The translations under genes were made by a program, and so were the position numbers. A stretch of DNA of 62,272 bases, taken from contig JABDKP010000081.1 of assembly GCA_013002175.1 (NCBI GenBank), positions 1 through 62,272 of the forward strand, written 5' to 3'. Source of the stretch: Ilumatobacter sp. Lineage in GTDB: Bacteria > Actinomycetota > Acidimicrobiia > Acidimicrobiales > Ilumatobacteraceae. A model generated the notes under the pieces. That model ran no database searches. It saw nothing but the letters and a program-made list of their open reading frames with translations, and had not been told where the DNA came from. Below are positions 1 through 8,080 of this stretch, one piece after another (position 1 is the first letter of the stretch; the number at the start of each line of letters is the position of its first letter).

Positions 1-1
1 A

Positions 2-880
2 TCCACGGTGCCGGACGTCGTGGCGCCGTCCGTCGGGGCCGGTTCCGACGAGTTCGCCCGGGACGACTCGTCGCCCGACGACACCCCGCCCACGCTCGCC
101 GCGGACGCGGTCAAGCGCGTCGGTCCGGCGGACCTCGACCCACCCCCCGCCGTGCAGCAGCCGCAGCAGCAGCCGCCCGCCACCGCACCGCCGATCACGC
201 TTCCTGACCGACCGCTGCGCGTCCTGATCATCGGCGACTCGGTGCCGGAGTCGCTGAAACCGACACCGGACGAACCTCGCCACCTCGATGCGTACGGGCC
301 GGTGGTCGTGCGCAACGAGGGCCGGGTGGCGTGCCCGGCCCTGCGAGTCGGTCGGTGGAAGTTGGAGGGCATGTTCATCGACGATCCCGAGTTCTGTGCC
401 GGCGACGACCGGTTCGCGTCCGCCGTCGCAGAGTTCGATCCCGACGTGCTGTTCGTGTTGTTCGGGTGGCCCGCCCGAGGCGAGGGCCGGTTCCTCGACG
501 ACGGGTCGGTGATCAGCCCCTGTGACCCCGCCTTCGACGGTCCGTGGGCCGACGAACTGGAACTGGTCGCGCGTCGGTTCGAGGCCGACACCCGCGTTGT
601 CGTGTCCAACGTCGCTCCGCCCGGACTCGAGTTCTCGTGGGACTCCGCCGGCGCCGAGTGCCTCAACGCGGCGCTCGCAGACCGGAACGTCGTGATCTTC
701 GACTTCGCCGAGTGGCTGTGCCCGGCGGGCGACTGCAGCGCGTTCGACGCGCTGCGACCCGACGCCGTCCACTTCGGCGCAGCCGACGAGATCCGGTTGC
801 CGGTGCTGGATGCAGTGGCCGGCCACGCGCTGGCGACCGCCGGGTATCCACCGCGCCGGCTGTCCGTGGCCGTCGACTGA
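2..880 (+). CDS. SGNH-hydrolase-like domain protein, 5' truncated by the window
   Basis: The frame is open to the left edge, so this is probably the C-terminal part of a longer protein. A GTG at 8 is the only start near the edge and cannot be confirmed. The first ~60 residues are a Pro/Gln/Asp-rich linker. From about residue 70 a compact domain starts with a GDS block (IIGDSVPESL) and ends with DAVHF, the Ser and Asp-x-x-His positions of SGNH/GDSL esterases. Known of the family: such domains often follow a proline-rich linker at the C terminus of acyltransferase-3 (OafA-like) membrane proteins that acylate surface sugars. That upstream part would lie outside the window. The substrate is unknown. 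Confidence 0.6.
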   Translation, partial: STVPDVVAPSVGAGSDEFARDDSSPDDTPPTLAADAVKRVGPADLDPPPAVQQPQQQPPATAPPITLPDRPLRVLIIGDSVPESLKPTPDEPRHLDAYGPVVVRNEGRVACPALRVGRWKLEGMFIDDPEFCAGDDRFASAVAEFDPDVLFVLFGWPARGEGRFLDDGSVISPCDPAFDGPWADELELVARRFEADTRVVVSNVAPPGLEFSWDSAGAECLNAALADRNVVIFDFAEWLCPAGDCSAFDALRPDAVHFGAADEIRLPVLDAVAGHALATAGYPPRRLSVAVD

Positions 881-935
881 TCGCGACCGATCGACCGGCG
901 CGTGCTCCGGCCCGACGACGTGTGATGCGGTCGGT

Positions 936-941
936 CATACT
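936..941 (+). promoter_or_regulatory. -10 box of a likely leaderless promoter for the TetR gene
   Basis: CATACT lies 6 nt before the GTG at 948. No Shine-Dalgarno sequence precedes that GTG. The arrangement matches the TAnnnT-plus-6-to-8 pattern seen repeatedly in this window, though the first base deviates. Confidence 0.35.
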
Positions 942-947
942 CGCAAC

Positions 948-1616
948 GTGGCAGAGCAGGCAGCGCAGCGAACCGATGACGGCGCCCGCGCTCCGAACCG
1001 TCGACGGGGGCGTCCACCGGCCACCGACTCTGCGGACACCCGGCGGAAGATCTTCGATGTCGCCCGGTGCCTGTTCGCCGAGCGCGGCTACGGAGCGGTC
1101 ACGAACAAGGACGTCGCGTCCGCGGCCGGCATCACGCCGGGGGCGCTCTACCACTACGTCGAGTCGAAGCTGGATCTGTATGTCCAGGTCGACGTCGACA
1201 TGCAGCGCACGATCTACTTCCGGTTCCAGGACGCGCTGGCGAGCTCGGGCACGTTCATCGGCAAGTTCAGTGCGATGTTGGAGGCCGCGTACGAACTCGC
1301 CGAGGAGGACCCCGCGGTCGCCAGCTTCGTCGGGGCGGTCCGCACCGACATGCGCCGCCATCCCGAAGTGGCCGAACGCCTGGCGCGCTACGCCCAGGAG
1401 CGCGACCAGTTCTTCGTCGACATCGTCGACATCGGTGTCGCCACCGGCGAGATCGCACCGCAGGACAAGCCGCTCGCGATCGCGTTCGTGCGGACGGTGC
1501 TGATCGGGTTGACCGAGACCGTGTCGACGACGCCGGGGCAGCACCGTGACGCGATCGACGCGGTGATCAAACTGCTGCGCGGGACGCTCCTGCGGGCACC
1601 GAGCGCGGTCGACTGA
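948..1616 (+). CDS. TetR/AcrR family transcriptional regulator
   Basis: A 222-residue protein with the usual TetR layout. An Arg-rich tail is followed by a helix-turn-helix at about residues 25-70, including the blocks LFAERGYGAVTNKDVASAAG and TPGALYHYVESK. An all-helical ligand/dimer domain follows. GTG at 948 is chosen because homology-like sequence begins just after it; a longer frame back to 810 would overlap the preceding gene with non-conserved sequence. The protein should bind DNA as a dimer and release it on binding a small ligand. The ligand and target are not evident; the preceding SGNH gene ends 67 bp upstream on the same strand. Confidence 0.9.
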   Translation: MAEQAAQRTDDGARAPNRRRGRPPATDSADTRRKIFDVARCLFAERGYGAVTNKDVASAAGITPGALYHYVESKLDLYVQVDVDMQRTIYFRFQDALASSGTFIGKFSAMLEAAYELAEEDPAVASFVGAVRTDMRRHPEVAERLARYAQERDQFFVDIVDIGVATGEIAPQDKPLAIAFVRTVLIGLTETVSTTPGQHRDAIDAVIKLLRGTLLRAPSAVD

Positions 1617-1688
1617 GCACGACGGGTGCCGGGACGCCGGAGCCGGCGATCCTCTCACACGTCACAGCAAACTCCGCGGATTTCGCGC

Positions 1689-1716
1689 TTGGGTTCCGGA
1701 ATTGGGCCGCTAGCAT
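1689..1716 (+). promoter_or_regulatory. Putative promoter of the infA-rpmJ-rpsM-rpsK-rpsD operon
   Basis: TTGGGT (1689-1694) and TAGCAT (1711-1716) are separated by 16 bp. The expected transcript start near 1723 leaves a leader of about 98 nt before infA. The same TTGGGT -35 recurs before rplM. The interval 1617-1820 holds no other feature I can support. Confidence 0.45.
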
Positions 1717-1820
1717 TGCATGTCGGTCTGTCCGCGGACCGCGCGAGCGTGCCGAGCTGCCCGCACGCAATCACACGGACGCCATTTCGACGAGCCCATC
1801 CATCGTGTGAGGAGAAGCCC

Positions 1821-2045
1821 CTGCCCAAGCCAAAGGAAGATGCGATCGTGCTGGAAGGCACCATCCTCGAATCGCTTCCGAACGCCATGTTCAAGGTCAA
1901 GCTCGACAACGACCATGAAGTGTTGGCGCACATCTCCGGAAAGATGCGGATGCACTACATCCGCATCCTCCCCGGCGACAAGGTGCAGGTGGAACTCACC
2001 CCGTACGACCTCACCCGGGGTCGGATCACGTATCGCTACAAGTAG
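1821..2045 (+). CDS. infA: Translation initiation factor IF-1
   Basis: A 74-residue S1/OB-fold protein with the IF-1 signatures ALPNAMF-like ([11 protein letters not shown]), [17 protein letters not shown] and [15 protein letters not shown]-1 sits in the 30S A site and helps IF-2 and IF-3 select initiator tRNA. The start is unusual. The family N terminus (MAKKED...) aligns with [13 protein letters not shown] when translation begins at CTG 1821, which has GGAG at 1811-1814 with a 6-nt spacer. No ATG or GTG fits: the next in-frame GTG (1848) would remove nine conserved residues. It is the first gene of the ribosomal operon, 22 bp ahead of rpmJ. Confidence 0.93.
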   Translation: MPKPKEDAIVLEGTILESLPNAMFKVKLDNDHEVLAHISGKMRMHYIRILPGDKVQVELTPYDLTRGRITYRYK

Positions 2046-2067
2046 CCAGAAGAGATCGAACCGAACC

Positions 2068-2181
2068 ATGAAAGTACGACCCAGCGTCAAGCCGATGTGC
2101 GACAACTGCAAGGTGATCCGTCGCCATCGCCGCATCATGGTCATCTGCACCAATCCCCGTCACAAGCAGCGCCAGGGCTGA
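2068..2181 (+). CDS. rpmJ: 50S ribosomal protein L36
   Basis: A 37-residue protein starting [20 protein letters not shown]. Cys11, Cys14, Cys27 and His32 form the C-x2-C...C-x4-H zinc ribbon of the zinc-binding (C+) form of L36. It binds 23S rRNA near the peptidyl-transferase end of the large subunit. It lies 22 bp after infA and 39 bp before rpsM, the usual infA-rpmJ-rpsM order. The gene is too short for most ORF callers in high-GC sequence but is unmistakable from its motif spacing and context. Confidence 0.95.
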   Translation: MKVRPSVKPMCDNCKVIRRHRRIMVICTNPRHKQRQG

Positions 2182-2220
2182 CCCGGCGAGCTGCTGAAGA
2201 AAGCCTCGAGGAACCACCAC

Positions 2221-2601
2221 ATGGCACGTATCGCCGGCGTCGACATCCCCCGCGAGAAGCGGTTGGAGATCGCGCTCACCTACATCTTCGGCATCGGTCT
2301 GCCGACCGCGCAGAAGATGTGCGCCGCACTGGAGCTCAACCCGGACACCAAGGTGTCCGACCTGACCGAGGACGAGGTCAACAAGATCCGTTCGTACATC
2401 GATCAGAACCTGAAGATCGAAGGTGACCTGCGGCGCGACGTGCAGGGCGACATCAAGCGCAAGATCGAGATCGGCTGCCTGCAGGGCGTCCGGCATCGCA
2501 AGGGCCTGCCGGTGCGTGGGCAGCGTACGCACACCAACGCTCGTACCCGCAAGGGCCCGAAGCGCACCGTCGCCAACAAGAAGAAGGCAGTGAGGAAGTA
2601 G
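2221..2601 (+). CDS. rpsM: 30S ribosomal protein S13
   Basis: A 126-residue protein starting [21 protein letters not shown] helix-two-turns-helix N-terminal part is followed by the basic tail ([15 protein letters not shown]) that reaches into the decoding region and contacts the P-site tRNA. Length and motifs are normal for the family. An AGG/GAGG-rich stretch lies just before the ATG. The gene is co-directional with rpmJ and separated from rpsK by 2 bp, so the ribosomal proteins are almost certainly co-transcribed. Confidence 0.98.
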   Translation: MARIAGVDIPREKRLEIALTYIFGIGLPTAQKMCAALELNPDTKVSDLTEDEVNKIRSYIDQNLKIEGDLRRDVQGDIKRKIEIGCLQGVRHRKGLPVRGQRTHTNARTRKGPKRTVANKKKAVRK

Positions 2602-2603
2602 CA

Positions 2604-2999
2604 ATGGCCAAGCAGACGGCGGCACGTCGCCCCCGCAAACGCGACCGCAAGAACGTGTCGACGGGTGTCGTGCACATCAAGTCGACGTTCAACAACACGA
2701 TCGTGTCGATCACCGATCCGCAGGGCAACGTGATCGCGTGGGCCAGCTCCGGCGGTGTCGGCTTCAAGGGCAGCCGCAAGAGCACGCCCTTCGCCGCGCA
2801 GCTCGCGGCGGAGAAGGCTGCCCGGGCCGCGCAAGAGCACGGTCTGCGCCGCGCCGAGATCCAGGTGAAGGGCCCGGGCTCCGGGCGTGACACCGCGGTC
2901 CGGTCCATCCAGAACACCGGCATCGAGGTCATCTCGATCAAGGACGTCACCCCGGTGCCCCACAACGGCTGCCGCCAGCCGAAGCGACGGAGGGGCTAG
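2604..2999 (+). CDS. rpsK: 30S ribosomal protein S11
   Basis: A 131-residue protein with the S11 core: [39 protein letters not shown] and the C-terminal [16 protein letters not shown] that binds 16S rRNA at the platform. The N terminus is Arg/Lys-rich. It starts 2 bp after rpsM and ends 2 bp before rpsD, giving a tightly coupled S13-S11-S4 block as in other actinobacteria. Confidence 0.98.
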   Translation: MAKQTAARRPRKRDRKNVSTGVVHIKSTFNNTIVSITDPQGNVIAWASSGGVGFKGSRKSTPFAAQLAAEKAARAAQEHGLRRAEIQVKGPGSGRDTAVRSIQNTGIEVISIKDVTPVPHNGCRQPKRRRG

Positions 3000-3001
3000 T
3001 C

Positions 3002-3619
3002 ATGGCTCGTTACACCGGACCCAAGGTGCGCGTCTCGCGCCGTCTCAGCGTCAACATCTTCGAGAACGAGAAGGGCCGGACCGCGCTCGAGCGGCGGCCG
3101 TTCCCGCCCGGCCAGCACGGCCGCACCCGTCGCCGCAACAACGGCAGCGAGTACCTCGCCCAGATGCAGGAGAAGCAGAAGGCGAAGTACATCTACGGCG
3201 TCCTCGAGCGCCAGTTCAAGAAGACCTACGAAGAGGCCAACAAGCTGCAGGGTCCCACCGGTGCGATCCTGCTCCGCCTCCTCGAGCAGCGTCTCGACAA
3301 CGTCGTGTTCCGGGCCGGCTGGGCGTCGACCCGCCCGCAGGCCCGTCAGTTCGTCAACCACGGTCTGATCCTCGTCGACGGCAAGCGGGTCGACATCCCG
3401 AGCTACCGGTGCAAGCGCGGTGCGGTCATCTCACTGTCGCCGAAGGCCGAGAAGATGATCGTCATCCAGCACAACCGCGACACCCTCGACCGGTCGCTCG
3501 TCGGCTGGCTCGAAGGCAGCGACGGCGGCACCACCGTCACCGTCCGCACCCTCCCCGAGCGCGAGCACATCGATGTGCCCGTGCGCGAATCCCTCATCGT
3601 CGAGCTCTACTCCAAGTAG
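3002..3619 (+). CDS. rpsD: 30S ribosomal protein S4
   Basis: A 205-residue protein starting MARYTGPKVRVSRRLSVNIF. An S4 N-terminal domain is followed by an S4 RNA-binding domain at about residues 95-155 (RLDNVVFRAGWASTRPQARQ, FVNHGLILVDGKRVDIPSYR). S4 nucleates assembly of the 16S 5' domain and in other bacteria autoregulates the alpha operon. The N terminus lacks a Zn-binding Cys cluster (C- form). A hairpin with a T-rich tail follows the stop codon, before rpoA. Confidence 0.98.
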   Translation: MARYTGPKVRVSRRLSVNIFENEKGRTALERRPFPPGQHGRTRRRNNGSEYLAQMQEKQKAKYIYGVLERQFKKTYEEANKLQGPTGAILLRLLEQRLDNVVFRAGWASTRPQARQFVNHGLILVDGKRVDIPSYRCKRGAVISLSPKAEKMIVIQHNRDTLDRSLVGWLEGSDGGTTVTVRTLPEREHIDVPVRESLIVELYSK

Positions 3620-3627
3620 CAGCTTCG

Positions 3628-3662
3628 CCGGGGCAGCGGCCCCGGTATCCGTTTCACTTTTT
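3628..3662 (+). terminator. Hairpin plus T tract between rpsD and rpoA, possible attenuator
   Basis: CCGGGGC (3628-3634) pairs with GCCCCGG (3639-3645) around AGCG. TTTTT follows at 3658-3662, 12 nt downstream. The spacing is looser than in a strong intrinsic terminator, so partial termination that adjusts the S4:alpha ratio is more likely than a full stop. Confidence 0.4.
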
Positions 3663-3693
3663 CGAATACTGCAGTTGAAAGGCCCCGGCACCA

Positions 3694-4626
3694 ATGCTCG
3701 TCATGCAGCGCCCCACCATCGAAGCCCTCGACGAAGAGTCGAACAACCGGCAGCAGTTCGCCGTCGGCCCCCTCGAGCCCGGCTTCGGGCACACCCTCGG
3801 CAACTCCCTCCGTCGCACGCTGCTGTCGTCGATCCCCGGCGCGGCGATCACCTCGGTGCGCTTCGACGAGGCACTCCATGAGTTCGACACGATCACCGGC
3901 GTCGCGGAGGACGTCACCGACATCATCTTGAACCTCAAGGACATCGTCGTCACGTCCGAGTCCGAAGAGCCGGTCACGCTGCGGCTCGACGCTCGCGGCG
4001 CGGCCGACGTCACCGCTGCCGACATCGAATGCCCGGCCGACGTCGAGATCCTCAACAAGGACCTCCACATCGCCACGCTCAACACGCGGGGCCGGCTGTC
4101 GATCGACCTCACGGTCGAGCAGGGTCGCGGATACATGTCGAGCAACCGCGACGACGACAACCGCACGATCGGTGTCATCCCGATCGACGCGATCTTCAGC
4201 CCGGTCCGCCGGGTGTCCTTCACCGTCGAGCCGACCCGCGTCGAGCAGGCGACCAACTACGACCGCCTCGTGATGGAAATCGACACCGACGGCTCGATCA
4301 CGCCGGCCGATGCGCTCGCCTCCGCCGGTGCGACATTGCAGGCGCTGTCCGAATTGGTGGCCACGATGTCCGACGAGCCGAAGGGCCTCGAGCTCGGTGA
4401 AGTGGTCGACACGACGGTCAGCTCCCCGGATCTCGACCTGCCGATCGAGGACCTCGACCTGTCCGAGCGGCCGAACAACTGCCTCAAGCGGGCGCAGGTC
4501 AACACGGTCGGCGAACTGCTCACCAAGACCGAGGACGACCTGCTCAACATCACCAACTTCGGCCAGAAGAGCCTCGACGAAGTGAAGGCCAAGCTCGACG
4601 AGCGCGGCTTGACGCTGCGCGGCTGA
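3694..4626 (+). CDS. rpoA: DNA-directed RNA polymerase subunit alpha
   Basis: A 310-residue protein. The N-terminal dimerisation domain covers about residues 1-225 (PLEPGFGHTLGNSLRRTLLS, SIPGAAITSVRFDEALHEF). A short acidic linker leads to the C-terminal domain at about 250-305 (RPNNCLKRAQVNTVGELLTK, NITNFGQKSLDEVKAKL), which contacts UP elements and activators. ATG 3694 matches the usual actinobacterial N terminus; ATG 3703 is a weaker alternative. It lies 74 bp after rpsD, behind the possible attenuator, and 26 bp before rplQ. Confidence 0.98.
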   Translation: MLVMQRPTIEALDEESNNRQQFAVGPLEPGFGHTLGNSLRRTLLSSIPGAAITSVRFDEALHEFDTITGVAEDVTDIILNLKDIVVTSESEEPVTLRLDARGAADVTAADIECPADVEILNKDLHIATLNTRGRLSIDLTVEQGRGYMSSNRDDDNRTIGVIPIDAIFSPVRRVSFTVEPTRVEQATNYDRLVMEIDTDGSITPADALASAGATLQALSELVATMSDEPKGLELGEVVDTTVSSPDLDLPIEDLDLSERPNNCLKRAQVNTVGELLTKTEDDLLNITNFGQKSLDEVKAKLDERGLTLRG

Positions 4627-4652
4627 GCCACTGCACGAAAGACGACTGAACG

Positions 4653-5021
4653 ATGCCCACACCACGCCGCTCCCGCCGATTCGGCAGCTCTGCAGCCCAT
4701 CAGCGCCTGATGATGGCGAACCTCGCCGCATCCCTGTTCGCCGCAGAGGCGATCACCACCTCCGAGGCGAAGGCGAAGCATCTCCGGCCGATCGCGGAGA
4801 AGTTGATCACGAAGGCGAAGAAGGCCCAGGAGGAAGGCCCGATGCAGGTGCACCGCATCCGCCAGATCCAGGCATTCCTCGGCGACCGTGAGATGACCTA
4901 CAAGCTGGTGCACGACGTCGCGCCGCGATACAGCGATCGCAACGGCGGCTACACCCGCATCCTGAAGATGGGCACCCGTCACGGCGACAACGCCGAGATG
5001 GCCCGCATCGAACTCGTCTGA
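4653..5021 (+). CDS. rplQ: 50S ribosomal protein L17
   Basis: A 122-residue protein starting MPTPRRSRRFGSSAAHQRLM. The L17 signature ANLAASLFAAEAITTSEAKA is present, followed by the typical C-terminal YTRILKMGTRHGDNAEMARI. L17 sits at the large-subunit surface near the exit tunnel. It has the normal position after rpoA, 26 bp apart, and 26 bp before truA, so truA is probably the last gene of the operon. Confidence 0.98.
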   Translation: MPTPRRSRRFGSSAAHQRLMMANLAASLFAAEAITTSEAKAKHLRPIAEKLITKAKKAQEEGPMQVHRIRQIQAFLGDREMTYKLVHDVAPRYSDRNGGYTRILKMGTRHGDNAEMARIELV

Positions 5022-5047
5022 ATTCGCAGTCCGTCCGAGGGGCCCAC

Positions 5048-5839
5048 GTGTCGGAGATCGCTCTCCGCAACGTGCGGCTCCTCGTCGCGTACGACGGCAC
5101 GGACTTCCACGGCTTCGCGGCGAGCGAGGGCGTGCCGACGGTGATGGGCGCACTGACCGAGACGCTCGAACGGATCACGCAGCATCCCGTCCGCCTCACC
5201 GGCGCGGGACGCACCGACGCCGGGGTCCATGCCTGGGGGCAGGTCGTCAGCGGGCTGTTGCCGGCGCACACCGACCTCGAACGCCTCGCGATGAGCCTCA
5301 ACCAGATGCTTCGTCCGGCGATTGCCGTGCGGCGTGCCGAGTGGGCCGACGACGACTTCTCGGCACGATTTTCGGCGACGTCGCGCACCTACCGGTACGA
5401 CGTGTGGAACGACCGGGTCCCCAACCCGCTGCGCGCCCGGTCGGTGTGGCACGTCGGCCCGCCCCTCGACGTCGACGCGATGAACCGCGCCGCCGCCGAC
5501 CTCGTCGGCGACCACGATTTCTCCTCGTTCTGCCGCCGACCGCAACCGGCGGCGGGCGTCGACCCGCCCAGCCTGCAGCGCGTCGTCCACCGGGCGGGGT
5601 GGCAGCGGCTCGGCGATGTCCCGCGGCTGCAGTTCGAGATCACCGCGTCGTCCTTCTGCCACCAGATGGTGCGCAGCATCGTCGGCACGCTCGTCGAGGT
5701 CGGCCTCGGCAAGCGCGACGCCGAGTCGATCCCCGCGACGCTGGCCGCCGCTCATCGCAACGCGGCCGGCCGGATCGCCCCGGCGGCCGGCCTCGTGCTG
5801 TGGTACGTCGGCTACGACGGGCCGCGCTGGGATGCGTGA
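5048..5839 (+). CDS. truA: tRNA pseudouridine(38-40) synthase TruA
   Basis: A 263-residue protein starting at GTG 5048 with GAGGGG upstream. TruA isomerises U38-U40 in the tRNA anticodon stem. Visible motifs are VAYDGTDFHGFA, the catalytic GRTDAGVHA (nucleophile Asp57) and the C-terminal FCHQMVRSIVGTLVEVGLGK. Length is standard for the family. truA following rplQ is a common arrangement that links a tRNA modification to ribosome production. The gene ends 12 bp from the converging GGDEF-EAL gene. Confidence 0.97.
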   Translation: MSEIALRNVRLLVAYDGTDFHGFAASEGVPTVMGALTETLERITQHPVRLTGAGRTDAGVHAWGQVVSGLLPAHTDLERLAMSLNQMLRPAIAVRRAEWADDDFSARFSATSRTYRYDVWNDRVPNPLRARSVWHVGPPLDVDAMNRAAADLVGDHDFSSFCRRPQPAAGVDPPSLQRVVHRAGWQRLGDVPRLQFEITASSFCHQMVRSIVGTLVEVGLGKRDAESIPATLAAAHRNAAGRIAPAAGLVLWYVGYDGPRWDA

Positions 5840-5851
5840 CCGCTCCGGCGG

Positions 5852-7924
5852 TCAGCTGTCGAGTTGCGGCGTCGCCTCGGGCTGCGGCGCCTCGGCGGCC
5901 GGCTGGCTGAGCCGCGGCAGGAGCGCGAGCATCTCGTCGGCCTCGACGGCCGGTGAGTACAGCCAGCCCTGGAATGCCTCGCAGCCTCGCTCGGCGAGCC
6001 GGTCACGCTGGTACGGCTGCTCGACGCCCTCGGCCACACACGACAACCGGAGGCTCTTGCTCAGCCCCAGAATGGCGGTGGTCAGGTTGGTGGCGGCGGG
6101 GTCGACGTCGATGCCGGCCACGAACCGGCGATCGATCTTGACGCCGTCGACCGGCAGCTCGAGCAGGTGCGACAAGCTGGAGTAGCCCGTACCGAAGTCG
6201 TCGATCGTCACCCGGGTGCCGGCACGCCGGAGCCGCTCCATGTTCGCCAGTGAGATCGCGCCGGGCGCGAGCAGGTCGGTCTCGGTGATCTCGACGACGA
6301 GCTGGGCCGGGTCCGCCCCGGCCCGCGAGCAGCGATCGAGAAACGAATGGCCGAACGACGGCGACGCGATCACCTTCGGATCGACGTTGACGTGGACTTC
6401 GACGTCGCGGCCCGACGCGCTCAGTCGCGGCGCGAACTCGAGCGCGAGGTCGAGGACTCGGTTGTCGACGGCCTCGGCGAGCCCGGCCATCTGTGCGAGC
6501 GGGAGGATCTCGCCGACACCGAGCACCCCGCGCACGGGATGCACCCACCGGACCAGCGCCTCGACCGCGATCACGAAGCCCTCGCGGTCGACGATCGGTT
6601 GATAGAACGGCCGGATCTCGCCGTTGGTGATCGCGTTGCGGAGCTGGTCGAGCTGGGCCCGCCGCTCGTTGATCGCGTCGAACGAGATGCCGCCGGATTC
6701 GGGATCCGAGCGTCGCTTCAGCGACATCAGCTCGTTCGATGCGCTGACCAGCAGTGAGTCCAGGCCTTGCGGCTGTGCCTCGAATGCGGTGGCCGTGCGG
6801 ATCGCGAAGTTGACCTCCTGCTCGCCCACGGCGATCGGCGCCGTGACGTCGCGGCGGACCCGCTCACGCAACATCTCGATCGAGCCGTCGCTGGGGGAGC
6901 GCACCGCCATGACGAACTCGTCGCCGCCGAAGCGGGCCGTGATCAGCTCGGGCCAGCGGATCTCGTCGATCCGCTCGGCGACCGCGGTGAGGACGGCGTC
7001 GCCGACCGGCTCGCCGTACAGCTCGTTGATCGACCTGAAGTGGACGATGTCGATGACCATGATCCCCAGACCGCCGCCGGCGAGCATCATCTGCTGCGCG
7101 GCGCGCATGAACCCGTCGCGGTTCAACAGCCCGGTGCGGGTGTCGTGCTCCGCGAGGAACTCGACGCGATTACGGGCATCGACCAGCGACGTCGCCACCT
7201 GGGCGCTGATCAGGTAGCTCCCCAGGACCGGGTCGTCGAGGAGGTTGTTGACCGAGAATTCACAGACGTGGAACTCTCCTTCGGCGTCGCGCAGACGGGC
7301 CTCGAAGTTGACCGTCGTGTTCGGGGGGATCGCCTGCACCGACTGCAACACCTGGAGGCGATCGTCGTCGTGCAGGTAGTCCAGGAACGAGCGGTTCCGT
7401 ACGAGTTCGGGGTCGTGCCCGAGCTGACGGGTGACCGCACCGTTGATCGAGCGGACGCGGCCGTCCTCGGTGAGCAGCGCGACCATTGCGTCCATCCGGT
7501 TCATCACGGAACGGAGGACGCCGACGTCGCCCTGATCCAGGTCGAGTTGATGCCGATCGGTCATGTCGCGGGCGACGAGCACGATCAGATCCTCGTCGTC
7601 GCACCGCTGCACCGCACCGCGCAGTTCGAGGTGGACCCACCAGCCGCGACCGTGGCGGACGCGGATCCGCAGCAGCTCGCCGTAGTCCTTCGACACGACG
7701 GTCCCCATCGCGGCGATGGCGAGATTGAGGTCGTCGGGATGGACGAGATCGAGCACTGATTGGTCGATGAGATCGACGTCCGACCAGCCGAGCACATCGG
7801 ATGCGCGGGTGTTCGCGTACCGCAGGATGCCGTCGGCGGTCACTGCGATCACCGGGTCGGGGAGTCCGTCCGTGGATGGCGTCAACATCGGGAGGTCGGA
7901 CAATTCCAGAATCGGGCCGCGCAC
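5852..7924 (-). CDS. PAS-PAS-GGDEF-EAL cyclic-di-GMP turnover protein
   Basis: A 690-residue cytosolic signalling protein with no membrane segment. Two PAS sensor folds lie at about 10-125 and 135-250. A GGDEF domain has intact ARFGGDEFV (333-337). An EAL domain has VEALVRW (455-457), EITETD, IDDFGTGYSSL, KID and AEGVE; QGW replaces the usual QGY/QGF near the end. Both catalytic signatures look intact, so it may make and break c-di-GMP. No RxxD inhibitory site sits five residues before GGDEF. GTG 7924 is the longest reasonable start; ATG 7888 is possible. The gene is divergent from the glycosyltransferase, with 156 bp between. Confidence 0.92.
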   Translation of the reverse strand: MRGPILELSDLPMLTPSTDGLPDPVIAVTADGILRYANTRASDVLGWSDVDLIDQSVLDLVHPDDLNLAIAAMGTVVSKDYGELLRIRVRHGRGWWVHLELRGAVQRCDDEDLIVLVARDMTDRHQLDLDQGDVGVLRSVMNRMDAMVALLTEDGRVRSINGAVTRQLGHDPELVRNRSFLDYLHDDDRLQVLQSVQAIPPNTTVNFEARLRDAEGEFHVCEFSVNNLLDDPVLGSYLISAQVATSLVDARNRVEFLAEHDTRTGLLNRDGFMRAAQQMMLAGGGLGIMVIDIVHFRSINELYGEPVGDAVLTAVAERIDEIRWPELITARFGGDEFVMAVRSPSDGSIEMLRERVRRDVTAPIAVGEQEVNFAIRTATAFEAQPQGLDSLLVSASNELMSLKRRSDPESGGISFDAINERRAQLDQLRNAITNGEIRPFYQPIVDREGFVIAVEALVRWVHPVRGVLGVGEILPLAQMAGLAEAVDNRVLDLALEFAPRLSASGRDVEVHVNVDPKVIASPSFGHSFLDRCSRAGADPAQLVVEITETDLLAPGAISLANMERLRRAGTRVTIDDFGTGYSSLSHLLELPVDGVKIDRRFVAGIDVDPAATNLTTAILGLSKSLRLSCVAEGVEQPYQRDRLAERGCEAFQGWLYSPAVEADEMLALLPRLSQPAAEAPQPEATPQLDS

Positions 7925-8080
7925 GGGGGTGTATCGGCGATCGATACCCGGTGCTTGACGAATTTCGGCTCGCGGACGCCTCCCACGCCCTCATTCTCGC
8001 CGATCGCCGTCGCCCCGGTCGTGATGGGCCCGCCACGTCGTCGCGGAATATCGGTCGTGGCGGCACCGTTGAAGTGGTCA

